From CF-161 sp035263645 (GTDB lineage Bacteria > Chloroflexota > Dormibacteria > Dormibacterales > Dormibacteraceae), in contig DATFRD010000456.1 in assembly GCA_035263645.1 (NCBI GenBank), forward strand, positions 1-22,634: a DNA stretch of 22,634 bases. Reading direction: 5' to 3'. A model generated the notes under the pieces. The model saw only the letters and a list, made by a program, of their open reading frames with translations. It did no database searches and had not been told where the DNA came from. Shown in pieces: positions 14,465 to 21,518 of the stretch. The first letter of the stretch is position 1. Each line of letters starts with the position of its first letter. A program made the translations under genes and the position numbers.

Positions 14465-15571
14465 CTAGCCGCCCCGCAGGCGGCGCCAGGCGCCGGACGT
14501 GGCCTGGCGCAGCGGCTGGTGGTGCGTCATGCCCCGCCAGGTCTGCTGCACGGCGAGGATGGCGGCGCCGGGCTCGCCGAGCGCGCGCATGAGCGTCGCC
14601 GGCACCATGATCATGAAGATCAGCATCGTTCCCACCAGGAGCACGTTCAGCAGCGCGACGTCCGACGACGCGCCCATGAACACGAACGTCGTGAACACCA
14701 GCACATTGACGAACTTGATCGCGACGGTGGCCAGGAGCAGGCGCGTCCAGTAGACGACCAGGCCCCGGCCGGCCGGGATCACGCTGAACGCGAACGCGAA
14801 CGGCGCCACCACGACGAGGACCCACAGCAGGATCAGCCGGACGAAGTAGATCACGAACAGCACGAGCAGCTCCAGCGCGACGAACACGATCACGAGGAAG
14901 AGCACGATCGCGTTGAGCAGGTCGTGGACGTCCTGTATCGCCGAGGGGTCCTTGAGCCCCAGCCCCTGGAACGCGGGGAGCGAGCGCAGCTCGATCGACA
15001 CCTGGCCGTTGACGGCGCCCACCAGCACGTTGTCGACGGTCAGCACCTGCTGGACCAGGAAGAGGCTGGCTCCCATCAGGATGACGGTGAACAGGAAGTA
15101 CACGAGCGTCCGGCCGACGTCGTGGCGGCTCCCAACCGCCTCACCGAGCATCCAGAGCAGGATCATCACGGCAAAGATCAGGACCAGCAGCGAGCCGGTG
15201 GCAATGCCGAAGCTCAGCCCCCACATTTGGCGCAGCTTGCTGTTGTCCACGACGAGGCCGGGACCGAAGTTCTCCTTGCCGGTGAGGTCGTCGCCGCCCG
15301 CGATCATCGGGTTCCAGAGCTTCTCCATCTCGGCGGTCAGCGTGGCGTCGAACGTGTAGAGGATCCCGGCGATCGCCTGGTAGACGACCTTCTGCGGGTC
15401 GAGCGTCGGCAGCTGGATATTGGGCAGGCTCGGTCCCGACGACGACGCCGCCGGGGACGCCCCGGGCGAGGCGCCGGGAGACGGCGTCGCGGCCAGCGCG
15501 GCGGGTCCCGAGGAGGCCAGCAGCAGGAGCGCCGCCGCCCCGGCGAACAGCACCGTGGGGACCCGTCGCAC
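14465..15571 (-). CDS. VirB6/TrbL-like polytopic channel protein of T4SS
   Basis: The product has 368 residues. A signal peptide (1-28, ending PAALAATP) is followed by a Pro/Ser/Gly/Ala linker (30-50) and an extracellular segment (50-115). About six membrane helices follow, near 117-143, 154-177, 218-241, 242-265, 275-299 and 306-326. The core resembles TrbL/VirB6 proteins (RLILLWVLVVVAPFAFAF, then RGLVVYWTRLLLATVAIKF). The tail is short and basic. The start is GTG 15571, directly after an AGAGAGG sequence that may be too close to serve it; GTG at codon 7 is an alternative. It probably forms the membrane passage of the secretion channel. Confidence 0.75.
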   Translation of the reverse strand: MRRVPTVLFAGAAALLLLASSGPAALAATPSPGASPGASPAASSSGPSLPNIQLPTLDPQKVVYQAIAGILYTFDATLTAEMEKLWNPMIAGGDDLTGKENFGPGLVVDNSKLRQMWGLSFGIATGSLLVLIFAVMILLWMLGEAVGSRHDVGRTLVYFLFTVILMGASLFLVQQVLTVDNVLVGAVNGQVSIELRSLPAFQGLGLKDPSAIQDVHDLLNAIVLFLVIVFVALELLVLFVIYFVRLILLWVLVVVAPFAFAFSVIPAGRGLVVYWTRLLLATVAIKFVNVLVFTTFVFMGASSDVALLNVLLVGTMLIFMIMVPATLMRALGEPGAAILAVQQTWRGMTHHQPLRQATSGAWRRLRGG

Positions 15572-15586
15572 CCTCTCTACTGTCCT

Positions 15587-15620
15587 GTCTCAGAAGACTG
15601 CGGCAGCGGGGCTGTGAGAC
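15587..15620 (-). promoter_or_regulatory. hairpin between pilin and VirB6-like genes
   Basis: In the only sizeable gap of the operon (65 bp), GTCTCA (15587-15592) can pair with TGAGAC (15615-15620) around a 22-base loop. A direct repeat GCGACAC occurs at 15621-15627 and 15631-15637. The stem could act as a partial terminator or RNA stabiliser that lets the pilin be made in excess; this is inferred. Confidence 0.35.
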
Positions 15621-15636
15621 GCGACACCGCGCGACA

Positions 15637-15951
15637 CTAGCGGACGAAGCTGGCTGCCAGGTTCACGATGGGCCTGGCCAGGAAGCCCAGGATGACACCG
15701 ATGATCGCGCCGACCATCAGCGCCTTGCCGCGCTCCTGGCCGCCTATGGTCCCCTCTGCCAGGTAGAAGCCGGCGCCCAGCACGAACGACAGGATGCCGA
15801 CTGCCAGCAGGACGCCCTGGATCCAGGAGGTGATGCGGTCGAGGGCGGTGCCGATCTCCTCACCCGCCGCCAGCGCCGGGTCCGCAGCCAGGACCGTGAA
15901 CGCCGCCGTCGACGCCGCCGCTGCCGAGGCCCGAAGCACTGTACGAATCAT
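15637..15951 (-). CDS. VirB2/TrbC-like pilin precursor
   Basis: The product has 104 residues. An N-terminal signal peptide with a probable cleavage after residue 28 (DPALA-AGEE) leaves a mature protein of about 76 residues. This has two membrane helices (about 43-65 and 77-98) joined by a short polar loop, EGTIGGQERGKA. That is the size and layout of VirB2/TrbC pilins. The start ATG 15951 has the best ribosome binding site of the operon, GAGGGG six bases upstream. A strong promoter lies about 140 bp upstream. It is the first gene of the operon, fitting a subunit needed in many copies. Confidence 0.8.
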   Translation of the reverse strand: MIRTVLRASAAAASTAAFTVLAADPALAAGEEIGTALDRITSWIQGVLLAVGILSFVLGAGFYLAEGTIGGQERGKALMVGAIIGVILGFLARPIVNLAASFVR

Positions 15952-16051
15952 CAACAACCCCTCAAACTTGCGTCCGGGCCGGACCCGGCGTGAGCGAGCT
16001 CCGATGGCCTGTCGTCCGCATCGCAGCAGAGGGGTCGCCAACCGGCGGCCG

Positions 16052-16065
16052 GCGCTGGCCAGCGC
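16052..16065. promoter_or_regulatory. 14-bp palindrome in the pilin leader, possible operator
   Basis: GCGCTGGCCAGCGC is a perfect 14-bp palindrome. It lies about 15 bp downstream of the expected transcription start of the T4SS-like operon and 100 bp before the pilin ATG. It could be a repressor site, perhaps for the divergent winged-helix protein, or form an RNA hairpin. Confidence 0.4.
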
Positions 16066-16087
16066 AAGGCCCTCCCTGCCCCACGTG

Positions 16088-16116
16088 AGCATAGGCCGTG
16101 TTCGGTTTCTGTGCAA
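16088..16116 (-). promoter_or_regulatory. sigma-70-type promoter of the T4SS-like operon
   Basis: On the minus strand TTGCAC (16116-16111) and TATGCT (16093-16088) are separated by exactly 17 bp. Each matches its consensus at four of six positions. Transcription would start near 16081, giving a leader of about 130 bases before the pilin. The rest of the 290-bp gap (15952-16241) holds the palindrome at 16052-16065 and a possible promoter for the divergent gene. Confidence 0.62.
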
Positions 16117-16156
16117 GACGTCGTGCTCATCTGTCCTGTTGCCGGCCGTGAGCCGG

Positions 16157-16162
16157 GATAAT
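16157..16162 (+). promoter_or_regulatory. possible -10 element for the divergent regulator
   Basis: GATAAT at 16157-16162 on the plus strand matches five of six -10 positions. No acceptable -35 lies 16-18 bp upstream. It would give a leader of roughly 75 bases before GTG 16242. Confidence 0.35.
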
Positions 16163-16241
16163 AGCGCGCAGTCCCAACAGGCATGCACTTACTCCATCCG
16201 AGACGTCCCGCGGGCGGCGCGATCCGGGCCACCGGCGGCGG

Positions 16242-16649
16242 GTGAGCGCCGTGTCGCTGCCCGGTGTGGAGGCCTGGATCGAGCTCTACGAGCAGCGGTT
16301 CCCACGCACGCGGCCCAACGGCCGCCGCGCTCTGCGCGCCCTCCACCGGCTCCTGCAGGACCCTCCGGCCGGTGGCTTCACCGTCCGTGACGTGGCCGCT
16401 GAGGCGAGCGTCGGCCTCGACACCGTAGCCAGGGTCGTCCAGCACCTGAGGGGCCTCGGGGTGTTGAGCGTGGCGGGCGGCGGCTGGGTGGCGCTGCCTG
16501 GAGGCCGGCCGGGTCACGGCGTCCGCTTCCGCTACTCGACCCACTGGCCGCCCCTCGTCTGTCGCGGCGCGGGCGCCACCGATGACCTGGCAGCCGCCGC
16601 GGGTGATGGCGGTATAGTGGCCGGCGGAGGATTCCAGCAGCCAGGATGA
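16242..16649 (+). CDS. winged-helix DNA-binding protein divergent to the T4SS-like operon
   Basis: The product has 135 residues from GTG 16242. Residues 26-86 form a likely winged helix: GRRALRALHRLLQDPPAGG, then TVRDVAAEASVGLDTVARVV as helix-turn-helix, HLRGLGVLSVAG as third helix and turn, and GGWVAL as wing. The C-terminal third (105-135) is Gly/Ala-rich and probably disordered. It is transcribed away from the pilin gene and shares ATGA with the next start codon. By position it is the best candidate regulator of the T4SS-like operon (inference). GntR- or MarR-like relationships are possible, but I cannot name a family. Confidence 0.6.
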   Translation: MSAVSLPGVEAWIELYEQRFPRTRPNGRRALRALHRLLQDPPAGGFTVRDVAAEASVGLDTVARVVQHLRGLGVLSVAGGGWVALPGGRPGHGVRFRYSTHWPPLVCRGAGATDDLAAAAGDGGIVAGGGFQQPG

Positions 16650-16996
16650 TCGAGCTGACGGTTCTCGAGCAGCGGCGCGCCAGCTACTGGCGACGCCGGG
16701 ACAGGCAGCACCCGTCACCGCGGTGCCTCCTGCGAGAGTCCGACGAGCTCATGTTCTGGCTGGAGGAGTGCCTGGTGCAGGGCCTCCGGATCGTGCCGGG
16801 CTGGCTCATGCCGCGCCTGGTGAGGCTGCTGGCGAGGGCCGACGTCGACCTCCCGCGCCAGGTCGGCGGAGAGCGCAGGCCCGCCCAGCTCATCGAGCTG
16901 CTGTACCACGCCCAGGAACGCCTGATGGAGGAGTCGGTCACGTCGCGAAAGCCGGCCCGGATCCTTCCGCTCTTCCGTCAGGGGTCGCAGCGGTAG
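16646..16996 (+). CDS. hypothetical helical basic protein (116 aa)
   Basis: I do not recognise it. ATG 16646 overlaps the stop codon of the winged-helix gene (ATGA), with AGGA three bases upstream, so the two are translationally coupled. The protein is mostly helical. It has a basic N-terminus (QRRASYWRRRDRQ), a more hydrophobic middle (DELMFWLEECLVQGLRIVPGWLMP) and a helix LIELLYHAQERLMEESV. There is no signal peptide or clear membrane span. Its coupling suggests it works with the DNA-binding protein, perhaps as a partner or accessory of the T4SS-like system. Confidence 0.5.
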   Translation: MIELTVLEQRRASYWRRRDRQHPSPRCLLRESDELMFWLEECLVQGLRIVPGWLMPRLVRLLARADVDLPRQVGGERRPAQLIELLYHAQERLMEESVTSRKPARILPLFRQGSQR

Positions 16997-17046
16997 TCGC
17001 CGGCGACCTGCCCGAGCCACCCGCCGGCCAGCGGCCCGCGCTGCTG

Positions 17047-17862
17047 GTGGCCGGCTCCATCGCACTCGACTCGCTCATGGGCGGACGGGTCACGGACGAG
17101 CTGGGCGGGTCGGCTTTCTACTTCTCGCTGGCAGCCAGCCGGCTCCTGCCCGTCCAGGTGGTGGCCCCCGTCGGGCGCGACGCCGCGGAGCGCGTGCGGT
17201 CCGTGCTCGACCGGCCCGGCGTCGAGCTGGCCGGCCTCACCGTGGTCGACGCGCCCACCTATCGCTGGTTCGCCGAGGCTCGCGAGGGCCGGAACGTCGA
17301 CCTCGGCAGCCAGGACTCCATCTACGACTGGTGGTCCCCGCGGACGCCGCCGGGGTATCGCGGCTGGGCGTTCGTCGGCTCGATGCGTCCCGACCGCCAG
17401 CTCGAGGCGGCGCGCCAGCTCGCCGGCTGTGGCCTGCTCGCTGCCGACGCCATGCGCTCCTACGTGGAATCCGCGCCCGCCGAGGCCCGCGCCGTGCTGG
17501 AGCTGGCGGACTGGTACTTCTGCAACGAGGAGGAGTTCGCCGCCCTGGGCGGTGGGGATGCCGAGGCCTTCCGGCTTCGCTGGCGGCTCCGCGGCCTGGT
17601 CCTCAAGCACGGGCCCGGGGGGGCGACGGCCTACACGTCCCGCGGGGCCATCCACGAGCCGGCCCACGCCGGGCCGGTGGTGGACACGACGGGCGCCGGC
17701 GACGCCCTGGCCGGCGGCATGCTGTCGTCCTGGCTGCTGGACGGGGGGGCGCCGGACCGGCTTGGTGACGCGCTCCGGGCCGGCGCGCGGTGCGCGGCGG
17801 TGGCGATCTCCCGCATCGGCGCCAGGGCGCTCGCGGCCGGCGGCGTCGCGGGCCGGCCGTGA
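17047..17862 (+). CDS. PfkB-family carbohydrate kinase
   Basis: The ribokinase-like fold shows an N-terminal strand VAGSIALDSL, the substrate lid region ELGGSAFYFSLAAS, the middle motif WYFCNEEEFAAL and the C-terminal signature VVDTTGAGDALAGGM. The anion hole G216-A217-G218 and catalytic base D219 are intact. The short N-terminus and the motifs ADAMRSYVE and LKHGPGGATAYT place it near small PfkB kinases of unknown sugar specificity. The start is uncertain. GTG 17047 gives 271 residues but trims the first strand, whose earlier residues (RPALL) are encoded just upstream. No other ATG or GTG lies in frame closer than about 280 bp upstream, so a rare start codon such as CTG near 17008 is possible. 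Its stop overlaps mutY by 4 bases. Confidence 0.8.
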   Translation: MAGSIALDSLMGGRVTDELGGSAFYFSLAASRLLPVQVVAPVGRDAAERVRSVLDRPGVELAGLTVVDAPTYRWFAEAREGRNVDLGSQDSIYDWWSPRTPPGYRGWAFVGSMRPDRQLEAARQLAGCGLLAADAMRSYVESAPAEARAVLELADWYFCNEEEFAALGGGDAEAFRLRWRLRGLVLKHGPGGATAYTSRGAIHEPAHAGPVVDTTGAGDALAGGMLSSWLLDGGAPDRLGDALRAGARCAAVAISRIGARALAAGGVAGRP

Positions 17863-18686
17863 TCGACGCCCTGCTGGCCTGGGCGGACGGGGCCCGGCGC
17901 GACCTGGCCTGGCGCCGCACGCGCGACCCGTGGGCCGTGCTCGTCGCCGAGCTCATGCTGCAGCAGACCCAGGTGGCCCGGGTGTCGCCCCGCTACGAAG
18001 CCTTCCTGACCCGGTTCCCGACCCCTGCCCACTGCTCGGCCGTCACGGCGGCCGAGGTCATCCGACTGTGGGCCGGGCTGGGCTACAACCGGCGGGCGCT
18101 CAACCTGCACCGGATGGCCCGGGCCGCGGTCGCATGCCACGGGGGCCGGCTCCCGGACACGCTGCCGGAGCTCCTCGCGCTGCCCGGCGTGGGCCCCTAC
18201 ACCGCCCGGGCCGTGCTCGTGTTCGCCTTCGAGCGAGACGTCGCCGTGCTCGACGTGAACGCCAGGCGGACCCTGTCGCGGGCGCTCGGACGGCCGGTGC
18301 GCCAGGCCGACGCGGACGCCCTGGTCCCGGCCGGCCGCGGCTGGGAGTGGAACCAGGCGGTGCTCGACCTCGGCGCCACCGCCTGCCGGCCGCGCCCCCG
18401 GTGCTCCGCGTGTCCGCTCTCGGGCGGCGCGTGCGCCTGGCACGCGGCCGGGAGGCCCGAGCCAGACCCCTGGCTGCGGCCGGTGCCGCAGTCCCGGTTC
18501 GCGGGCTCCCGGCGGCAGGGACGCGGCCTCCTGGTCCAGGCGCTGCGCCGGGGACCGGTCGGCTGGGCCGAGGTCGCCCGCGCCGCCGGCTGGCCGAACG
18601 ACCCGCAGCGCGCGAGCGCGGTCGCCCGCGCCCTGGTTGCTGAGGGCCTCGCCGTCGAGGACCGGGGCGGCCTCCGGCTACCCTGA
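17859..18686 (+). CDS. mutY: A/G-specific adenine DNA glycosylase MutY (short form without NUDIX domain)
   Basis: The enzyme removes adenine mispaired with 8-oxoguanine. The 275-residue protein has the MutY motif ELMLQQTQVARV with catalytic E31, a helix-hairpin-helix LPGVGPYTARAV (108-119) and catalytic D132 in LDVNARR. The [4Fe-4S] cysteines are C176, C182, C185 and C192. Their spacing is C-x5-C-x2-C-x6-C rather than the usual C-x6-C-x2-C-x5-C. The C-terminal NUDIX-like domain that checks for 8-oxoG is absent. In its place, residues 210-275 look like a small winged helix (GLLVQALRRGPVGWAEVARA ... AVARALVAEGLAVED). GTG 17859 overlaps the kinase stop (GTGA). The 3' end overlaps the convergent transporter gene by 9 bases. 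Confidence 0.88.
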   Translation: MIDALLAWADGARRDLAWRRTRDPWAVLVAELMLQQTQVARVSPRYEAFLTRFPTPAHCSAVTAAEVIRLWAGLGYNRRALNLHRMARAAVACHGGRLPDTLPELLALPGVGPYTARAVLVFAFERDVAVLDVNARRTLSRALGRPVRQADADALVPAGRGWEWNQAVLDLGATACRPRPRCSACPLSGGACAWHAAGRPEPDPWLRPVPQSRFAGSRRQGRGLLVQALRRGPVGWAEVARAAGWPNDPQRASAVARALVAEGLAVEDRGGLRLP

Positions 18687-19952
18687 CAGCGGCGAGCCGG
18701 GCAGTGACGCCACCAGGAGGATGAGGGTCAGGCCGATCAGCACGGCGACGGTGAGGCCGGCGACCGTGTTCGCCAACCGCCCGTTCACGTGCCGGCCCAT
18801 GATCCTGCGGTCGTTCAGCAGGACGAGCATGAAGATCAGGATCGCGGGCAGGATGATGCCGTTTGCCTCCTGGCTGAGCAGGATCAGCGTGACCAGCGGC
18901 AGGCCAGGGATCATGACGGCGGCCGTGCCGATCGCGAGGAGGCCGGTGAAGATGCCGAAGAAGGCCGGGGCCTCCCCCAGGTCTCGGCCGACGCCGCGTT
19001 CCCAGCCGAAGGCCTCCGTGACCGCGTAGGCGGTGGACAGCGGCACAACGCTTCCGGCCAGCACGGACGCCCCTACCAGCCCCACGGCGAAGAGGGCGGT
19101 GGCGGCCTGGCCGGCGGCGGGCTCCAGCGCCCGCGCGAAGTCGCCGGCCTGCATGCTCCCCAGCTGGGCCGAGGAGAGGTGCCCGAACAGCGCGGCGGCC
19201 GTCGCGATGATGATGAAGAAGTCCACGAAGTCGGTGACGAAGGCCCCGGCCACCACTTCCGTCTGGCTGTAGGCCAGGTGCTCGTTGGGTATGCCCTTGT
19301 CCGCGACAGCCGCCTGCAGGTAGAACTGCATCCACGGGGTGACGGTGGTGCCGATCAGCGCGATCGCGAGCAGGACGAAGTCCCGCCGGGGCACGACGTG
19401 GGGCACGACCGAGCTGCGCAGGACCTCCGGCCATGGTGGATGGGCCAGGAACCCCGAGATCACGTACGTGACGTAGACGACGGTGATCGAGAGGAGCACC
19501 TTCTCCACGACCGGGTAGCTGCCGCGAACGACGAGCAGCCAGATGACCGCGGCCGCCGCAGGGACGGAGACGAAGCGGGGCACGCCGAACAGCTCGAGCC
19601 CGGCCGCGATCCCGGCGAACTCGGCCACCGTGGTGAACGCGTTGGCGAAGAGGAGGAGCGCCATCGCGAACGTGGTGCGGCGCACCCCGAACCGCTCGCG
19701 GATCAGGTCCGCCAGGCCCTTGCCCGTGACCACGCCCATCCGGGCGCCCATCTCGTTGACCACCGCGAGGCTGACGGTGACGGCGACCAGGATCCAGAGC
19801 ATCTGGTAGCCGAACTGGGCGCCGGCCTGCGAGTAGGTCGCGATGCCGCCGGCGTCGTTGTCGGCGTTCGAGGTGATCAGCCCGGGCCCGATGACCGCGA
19901 GCAGGACGAACGCGCGGCGGAATCGCCGGATGCGCCCGAAGAGCCGGGTCAC
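18678..19952 (-). CDS. Nramp-family divalent metal transporter, probable Mg2+-type (NRMT-like)
   Basis: The product has 424 residues and about eleven membrane helices with the Nramp fold. TM1 reads GPGLITSNADNDAGG (22-36): the metal-binding aspartate is kept, but the family motif DPGN becomes DAGG. TM6 reads TTVTPWMQFYLQ (202-213) where Mn/Fe transporters have MPHN, so the selective methionine is replaced by Thr205. Loss of this soft ligand is the hallmark described for Nramp-related magnesium transporters. The operon context (M-box riboswitch, MgtE_N/CBS protein) independently points to Mg2+. The start GTG 19952 has CAGGGG just upstream and lies 26 bp after the preceding stop. Mn2+ transport cannot be excluded from sequence. 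Confidence 0.85.
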   Translation of the reverse strand: MTRLFGRIRRFRRAFVLLAVIGPGLITSNADNDAGGIATYSQAGAQFGYQMLWILVAVTVSLAVVNEMGARMGVVTGKGLADLIRERFGVRRTTFAMALLLFANAFTTVAEFAGIAAGLELFGVPRFVSVPAAAAVIWLLVVRGSYPVVEKVLLSITVVYVTYVISGFLAHPPWPEVLRSSVVPHVVPRRDFVLLAIALIGTTVTPWMQFYLQAAVADKGIPNEHLAYSQTEVVAGAFVTDFVDFFIIIATAAALFGHLSSAQLGSMQAGDFARALEPAAGQAATALFAVGLVGASVLAGSVVPLSTAYAVTEAFGWERGVGRDLGEAPAFFGIFTGLLAIGTAAVMIPGLPLVTLILLSQEANGIILPAILIFMLVLLNDRRIMGRHVNGRLANTVAGLTVAVLIGLTLILLVASLPGSPLSG

Positions 19953-19978
19953 GCCCCTGGCGTCCCTGCCGGGGCCAC

Positions 19979-21256
19979 TCAGCGGGCCCTGGGCAGCTTG
20001 CGCTTGACCGAGTCCGGGAGCACCGCGTCCAGCGCGTCGTCGACGGTGACCAGGCCCTGGATCCGGAACTCGTCGTCCACCACGGGGACGGCCAGCAGGT
20101 TGTATTTGGAGAGGACCGCGGCCACCTCGTGGGCGCCGTCCTCGAGGCGCACCGAGATGATGTCCCGGATCATGATCGAGGCGATCGGCGTGGAGGGGGC
20201 GGCGACGATGAGGTCGCGCAGGGAGAGCACGCCCCGCAGGTGCTCGTCCTGGTCGACCACGAACACGTAGTAGATCGATTCGGCGTCCGGCTCCAGCCGC
20301 CGCAGCTCCTCGATGCACTGCTGCGCGGTGAGGTGCTCGCCGACGGCGACGTACTCCGTCGTCATCAGGCCGCCGGCGGTGTCCTCCTCGTACGCCAGCA
20401 GCTCCTTGACGTCCTTGGCCTCCTCCTTCTCCATGAGGCTGAGCAGCCGCTCGGCCCGGTCGGCGGGCAGCTCCGTCAGGATGTCCGCCACCTCGTCCGG
20501 CGGCATGTCCTCCAGGATGTCGCTGGCCCGCTCCGCGTCCATGTGCTCGATGACGGAGACCTGGTCGGAGAGCTCCATCTCCTCGAGCGTGTCTGCCGCC
20601 ACCTCCTCGGTCAGCGTGTCGAAGACGGTCTGGCGCTCCTTCGCCCCCAGCTCCTCCACGATGTCGGCGATGTCGGCGGGGTGCAGCTTGGCGATCCGCC
20701 GGCCGGAGATGCGCAGGCGCACGGCGTCGTCGCTCGCGGGATGGACCAGGTCGGGGGCCGCGCCCAGCGGGTCCACCACCTCCCAGGACACCAGGACCAT
20801 GGGCAGCTCGCGTCCCAGCATGCGGGCGACGCGCTTGGCGAGGCCCTCCAGGCCCAGCCGGCGCAGGAGGCCCCGGAGACCGATGTCGGCTCCGACCAGC
20901 AGCAGCACCCCGCCGCTCTCGACGAGCTGAAGGTCGTTGACACGGACGACCCTGCGCCCGTCGGTGTCCACCACCTGCTTGTCCATGACGTCACGCGCCA
21001 GCCAGATCTCGTTGGGGTCCGCCTCGTGCCTCTCCACCTCCTCCAGCGGGATGCGGAGCACCACCTCCCGGGTCGCGGCCGCGAACGTCCGGACCTGCGA
21101 CCAGGGGATGACGAGGTTGCGCCGGCGCGAGACGACCAGGCCCGTCACCACCGGGTAGGGCTCCTGCGCTCGCACGGCCAAGTCCTGCACGGCGCCGCTC
21201 CGGCGCTGCCGCACATCGATGACCTCTGCTCTCAGGATCTCGGTCAGGAACAGCAT
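19979..21256 (-). CDS. soluble PRC-barrel / MgtE N-domain / CBS-pair protein, putative Mg2+ sensor
   Basis: The product has 425 residues and no membrane helices. Two PRC-barrel-like segments (about 1-75 and 88-165) are followed by a MgtE N superhelical domain (about 186-290) of repeated acidic helices, such as LHPADIADIVEEL and MPPDEVADILTELP. A CBS pair (about 297-415) follows, with TAGGLMTTEYVAVGEHLTA and IMIRDIISVRLEDG. In MgtE channels the N and CBS domains bind Mg2+ at acidic residues and close the pore. Here the channel domain is missing, and an Nramp-type transporter gene follows 26 bp downstream. I infer that this protein senses cytosolic Mg2+ and gates or inhibits that transporter. 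Its mRNA begins with an M-box riboswitch. Confidence 0.88.
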   Translation of the reverse strand: MLFLTEILRAEVIDVRQRRSGAVQDLAVRAQEPYPVVTGLVVSRRRNLVIPWSQVRTFAAATREVVLRIPLEEVERHEADPNEIWLARDVMDKQVVDTDGRRVVRVNDLQLVESGGVLLLVGADIGLRGLLRRLGLEGLAKRVARMLGRELPMVLVSWEVVDPLGAAPDLVHPASDDAVRLRISGRRIAKLHPADIADIVEELGAKERQTVFDTLTEEVAADTLEEMELSDQVSVIEHMDAERASDILEDMPPDEVADILTELPADRAERLLSLMEKEEAKDVKELLAYEEDTAGGLMTTEYVAVGEHLTAQQCIEELRRLEPDAESIYYVFVVDQDEHLRGVLSLRDLIVAAPSTPIASIMIRDIISVRLEDGAHEVAAVLSKYNLLAVPVVDDEFRIQGLVTVDDALDAVLPDSVKRKLPRAR

Positions 21257-21281
21257 CCCTGGTCTCCAACAGGCGCCAGGG
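21257..21281 (-). promoter_or_regulatory. start-codon-proximal hairpin, candidate riboswitch expression platform
   Basis: On the minus strand CCCTGG (21281-21276) pairs perfectly with CCAGGG (21262-21257), directly against ATG 21256. The loop holds GGAG, the only Shine-Dalgarno-like sequence. Formation of this stem could block ribosome entry, so the riboswitch may act at translation; no T-tract of an intrinsic terminator is visible. An upstream run of G (about 21309-21313) could compete with the hairpin region by pairing with the C-run near 21279-21283. Confidence 0.45.
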
Positions 21282-21314
21282 GGCGCGGCACGGCTCGACC
21301 GAGCGGCTCCCCCA

Positions 21315-21488
21315 CTCGTTCAGCTTCGGCACAGCGCGGCTTAGAGCGGCGGGTCCGCCACGGGGGCCCTGCGGTGGCTCAGCCATCTCGGACGTCGCCT
21401 TATGTCGGCGATGCCTGCTCTACCCGTTGGCGTCTCTCGATGTTTCCGGGCAATGGCCTGTGTCCACGCTGGAGCCTGGCCTAACGAG
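21315..21488 (-). promoter_or_regulatory. M-box (ykoK) magnesium riboswitch
   Basis: The leader of the MgtE-like gene carries the conserved blocks of the M-box aptamer in order. GTTAG followed by AGGCTCC lies at about 21485-21471. TGCCCGGAAAC and AGACGCCAACGGGT lie within 21452-21422. GACATAAGGCGA lies at 21406-21395. The closing P1 stem pairs CTCGTT (21488-21483) with AACGAG (21320-21315), giving an aptamer of about 174 bases, the normal size. In Bacillus mgtE this RNA compacts when Mg2+ is plentiful and turns the gene off. It explains most of the 389-bp stretch without a coding gene and identifies the operon as Mg2+-responsive. Confidence 0.92.
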
Positions 21489-21518
21489 GAAGCGCTGGAA
21501 AAACGACTATTGGGGCCC

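Larger units (their letters stand above)
9859..15951 (-). other. minimal type IV secretion-like operon (seven genes)
   Basis: Seven genes run in one direction with gaps or overlaps of -7 to +10 bp, except for 65 bp after the pilin gene. The order is pilin, VirB6-like, small membrane protein, VirB3/TcpE-like, VirB4, M23 peptidase, VirB8/TcpC-like. This is close to the core set of single-membrane T4SS plus a VirB2-like pilin. There is no VirB7, VirB9 or VirB10, as expected without an outer membrane. No VirD4, VirB11 or relaxase gene lies in the window, and the flanking genes look like ordinary chromosomal ones. Confidence 0.8.

Noticed and set aside
14153..15640. Plus-strand open frame opposite the VirB6-like gene
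   Set aside because: Rich in His, Glu and Arg repeats, the usual reverse image of hydrophobic membrane-protein codons.
9859..15951. Integrated conjugative plasmid or ICE
   Set aside because: No relaxase, coupling protein, integrase, partition gene or attachment-site repeat is visible in the window, so mobility cannot be claimed.
18789..20270. Plus-strand open frame opposite the Nramp-type transporter and MgtE-like genes
   Set aside because: Reverse image of membrane helices; no motif, and it would run through two well-supported genes.
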